In this document: positions 5,296 to 6,167 of the stretch, in pieces | How the letters are laid out: each line of letters opens with the position of its first letter | How positions within the stretch are numbered: position 1 is the first letter of the stretch | From: an uncultured Oscillospiraceae bacterium | Lineage (GTDB): Bacteria; Bacillota; Clostridia; Oscillospirales; Ruminococcaceae | DNA length: 6,167 nt | Assembly (NCBI GenBank): GCA_910578755.1 | Contig: CAJTSZ010000116.1 | Location: 1-6,167, forward strand | Direction of reading: 5' to 3' | Position numbers and translations under genes: made by a program | The notes under the pieces: generated by a model | What the model saw: the letters and a program-made list of their open reading frames with translations, nothing else | The model's database searches: none | Told to the model about the DNA's origin: nothing

Positions 5296-5844
5296 TTGAA
5301 AGAAAAAAAAGAAATATCCTGGCGCAGCGAAATGTTGGAGTATATTGAAATGATATTGGGCACCATTTGCGTAGTGCTGCTTATATTTACCTTTATTGCC
5401 CGCCCGGCGGTGGTTAGCGGAAGGTCCATGGTGCCAACCCTTCACAATGGGGAACAGCTGATTATTTCTAAAGTGATGTACCAGCCCAAACGGGGAGATA
5501 TTGTGGTTATTGCCCACCCAAATATGGATGAAGGGGAACCGGCCCTGGTAAAACGGGTTATTGCCACGGAAGGCGAAACAGTGGATATTGATTTTACTAC
5601 CGGAGAAGTGCGGGTAGACGGCGTTTTGCTGGATGAACCATATATTAACGAGCCCACCCTTACCCCGGAGGATATGACAGGCCCTGTTACTGTGCCAAAG
5701 GGCCAGGTTTTTGTTATGGGGGATAACCGCAATAATTCCGGGGACAGCCGCAGCGCAAAATACAGTACCTTTGATGCAGAGTATATTTTGGGCAGATGTG
5801 TGTTCCGCCTAACCCCCTTTAGTAAAATAGGAGTTGTGAAATAA
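5296..5844 (+). CDS. lepB: Signal peptidase I
   Basis: A membrane serine protease (EC 3.4.21.89) that cuts signal peptides from exported proteins on the outer face of the membrane. The start is taken as TTG 5296 because TGGGGAG lies 8 bases upstream; an in-frame GTG at 5287 would add three residues. With 182 aa, the protein matches the short Gram-positive (SipS-like) form. Residues 20-36 are the single N-terminal membrane anchor. The catalytic serine is Ser44 in SGRSMVPTL (box B). The general-base lysine is Lys86 in ALVKRVIATEGE (box D). GDNRNNSGDSR (142-152) is box E, so the active-site set is complete. The gene stands three bases before rbgA and is very probably co-transcribed with it. It does not process lipoproteins; those need signal peptidase II. 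Confidence 0.96.
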   Translation: MKEKKEISWRSEMLEYIEMILGTICVVLLIFTFIARPAVVSGRSMVPTLHNGEQLIISKVMYQPKRGDIVVIAHPNMDEGEPALVKRVIATEGETVDIDFTTGEVRVDGVLLDEPYINEPTLTPEDMTGPVTVPKGQVFVMGDNRNNSGDSRSAKYSTFDAEYILGRCVFRLTPFSKIGVVK

Positions 5845-5847
5845 ATA

Positions 5848-6167
5848 ATGGAAGAATACCTTACTCAAGCGCCCCAAATACAATGGTTCCCGGGGCATAT
5901 GGCAAAAACACGCCGTATTATGAAGGAAAACCTGGGTATGGTGGATATTGTAATTGAAATGCGGGATGCCCGTATTCCAAAAAGCAGCCGCAACCCGGAA
6001 ATAGAAACCATTGTGGGCCAAAAGCCCCGCATGGTGGTGTTTAATAAGGCCGACCTTGCCGACCCGGAAATTACCCGGGAATGGCTGGAATATTACAAAG
6101 CCCATGGCGTAAATACCTTAACGGTGGACTGCCGGTCCGGCCGGGGGCTCAACCAGTTCGTCCCTGC
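5848..6167 (+). CDS. rbgA: Ribosome biogenesis GTPase RbgA/YlqF (3' end outside window)
   Basis: The first 106 residues of a circularly permuted GTPase needed for late assembly of the 50S ribosomal subunit in Firmicutes. IQWFPGHMAKTRR (11-23) and DARIPKSSRNPEI (40-52) are hallmark N-terminal sequences of the family. NKAD (66-69) is the G4 guanine-specificity motif, which precedes the P-loop because of the permutation. DCRSGRGL (94-101) lies where G5 is expected. G1, G2, G3 and the C-terminal RNA-binding domain lie beyond the window. An in-frame stop just upstream makes ATG 5848 the first possible start, seven or so residues longer than the B. subtilis protein as I recall it. The nearest ribosome binding site, AGGAG at 5829-5833, is 14 bases away, so translation is probably coupled to lepB, which ends three bases earlier. 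Confidence 0.95.
   Translation, partial: MEEYLTQAPQIQWFPGHMAKTRRIMKENLGMVDIVIEMRDARIPKSSRNPEIETIVGQKPRMVVFNKADLADPEITREWLEYYKAHGVNTLTVDCRSGRGLNQFVP

Noticed and set aside
5178..5517. Overlapping minus-strand open frames across the lepB promoter and 5' end
   Set aside because: They are antisense to lepB, whose full active-site motif set is intact, and they have no ribosome binding sites or recognisable domains.

Overview
The window looks like chromosomal DNA from a low-to-moderate GC Gram-positive bacterium of the Bacillota, most likely a gut-type Clostridia. The signs are strong AAGGAGG-type ribosome binding sites, near-consensus sigma-A promoters with 17-bp spacers, T-tailed intrinsic terminators, a tRNA gene that encodes its own CCA end, and protein families typical of Clostridia. 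I cannot assign a genus. No phage, transposon, CRISPR array or defence module is visible.

Left edge (1-483): the last 147 codons of an ABC-F ATPase of the Uup/YfmR type, closed by a strong bidirectional terminator. Its convergent neighbour (493-2463, minus) is a lipoprotein substrate-binding protein of the family-5 (oligopeptide/OppA-like) type. It has its own excellent promoter, but no permease or ATPase genes lie beside it, so it is an orphan binding protein here. A long inverted repeat sits at the predicted start of its transcript.

Middle (2464-4376), all on the minus strand: a 251-aa DUF4253 protein (2878-3633), a tRNA-Thr(CGU) gene (3789-3864) with its own promoter and terminator, and a 145-aa conserved-looking protein of unknown function (3939-4376). 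The last gene has no visible terminator before the tRNA, so some tRNA transcripts may come from read-through.

Right part (4377-6167), all on the plus strand: back-to-back promoters at 4419-4508 separate the 145-aa gene from a small two-helix membrane protein with a C-terminal zinc ribbon (4535-4930). A gene-free stretch of about 365 bases follows and contains four successive hairpins. Next comes a two-gene unit, signal peptidase I (lepB) and the ribosome-assembly GTPase RbgA/YlqF, the latter cut by the window edge. lepB releases secreted proteins at the membrane. RbgA acts in late assembly of the 50S subunit. The pairing is a common Firmicutes arrangement, often with rplS upstream and rnhB downstream; rplS is not directly upstream here.

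Overall this is mostly ordinary housekeeping and accessory chromosome. The points most worth checking are the structured non-coding stretch at 4931-5295, the inverted repeat at the start of the binding-protein transcript, and the three uncharacterised proteins (DUF4253, the 145-aa protein and the membrane zinc-ribbon protein). I did not find convincing evidence of a new multi-gene system.
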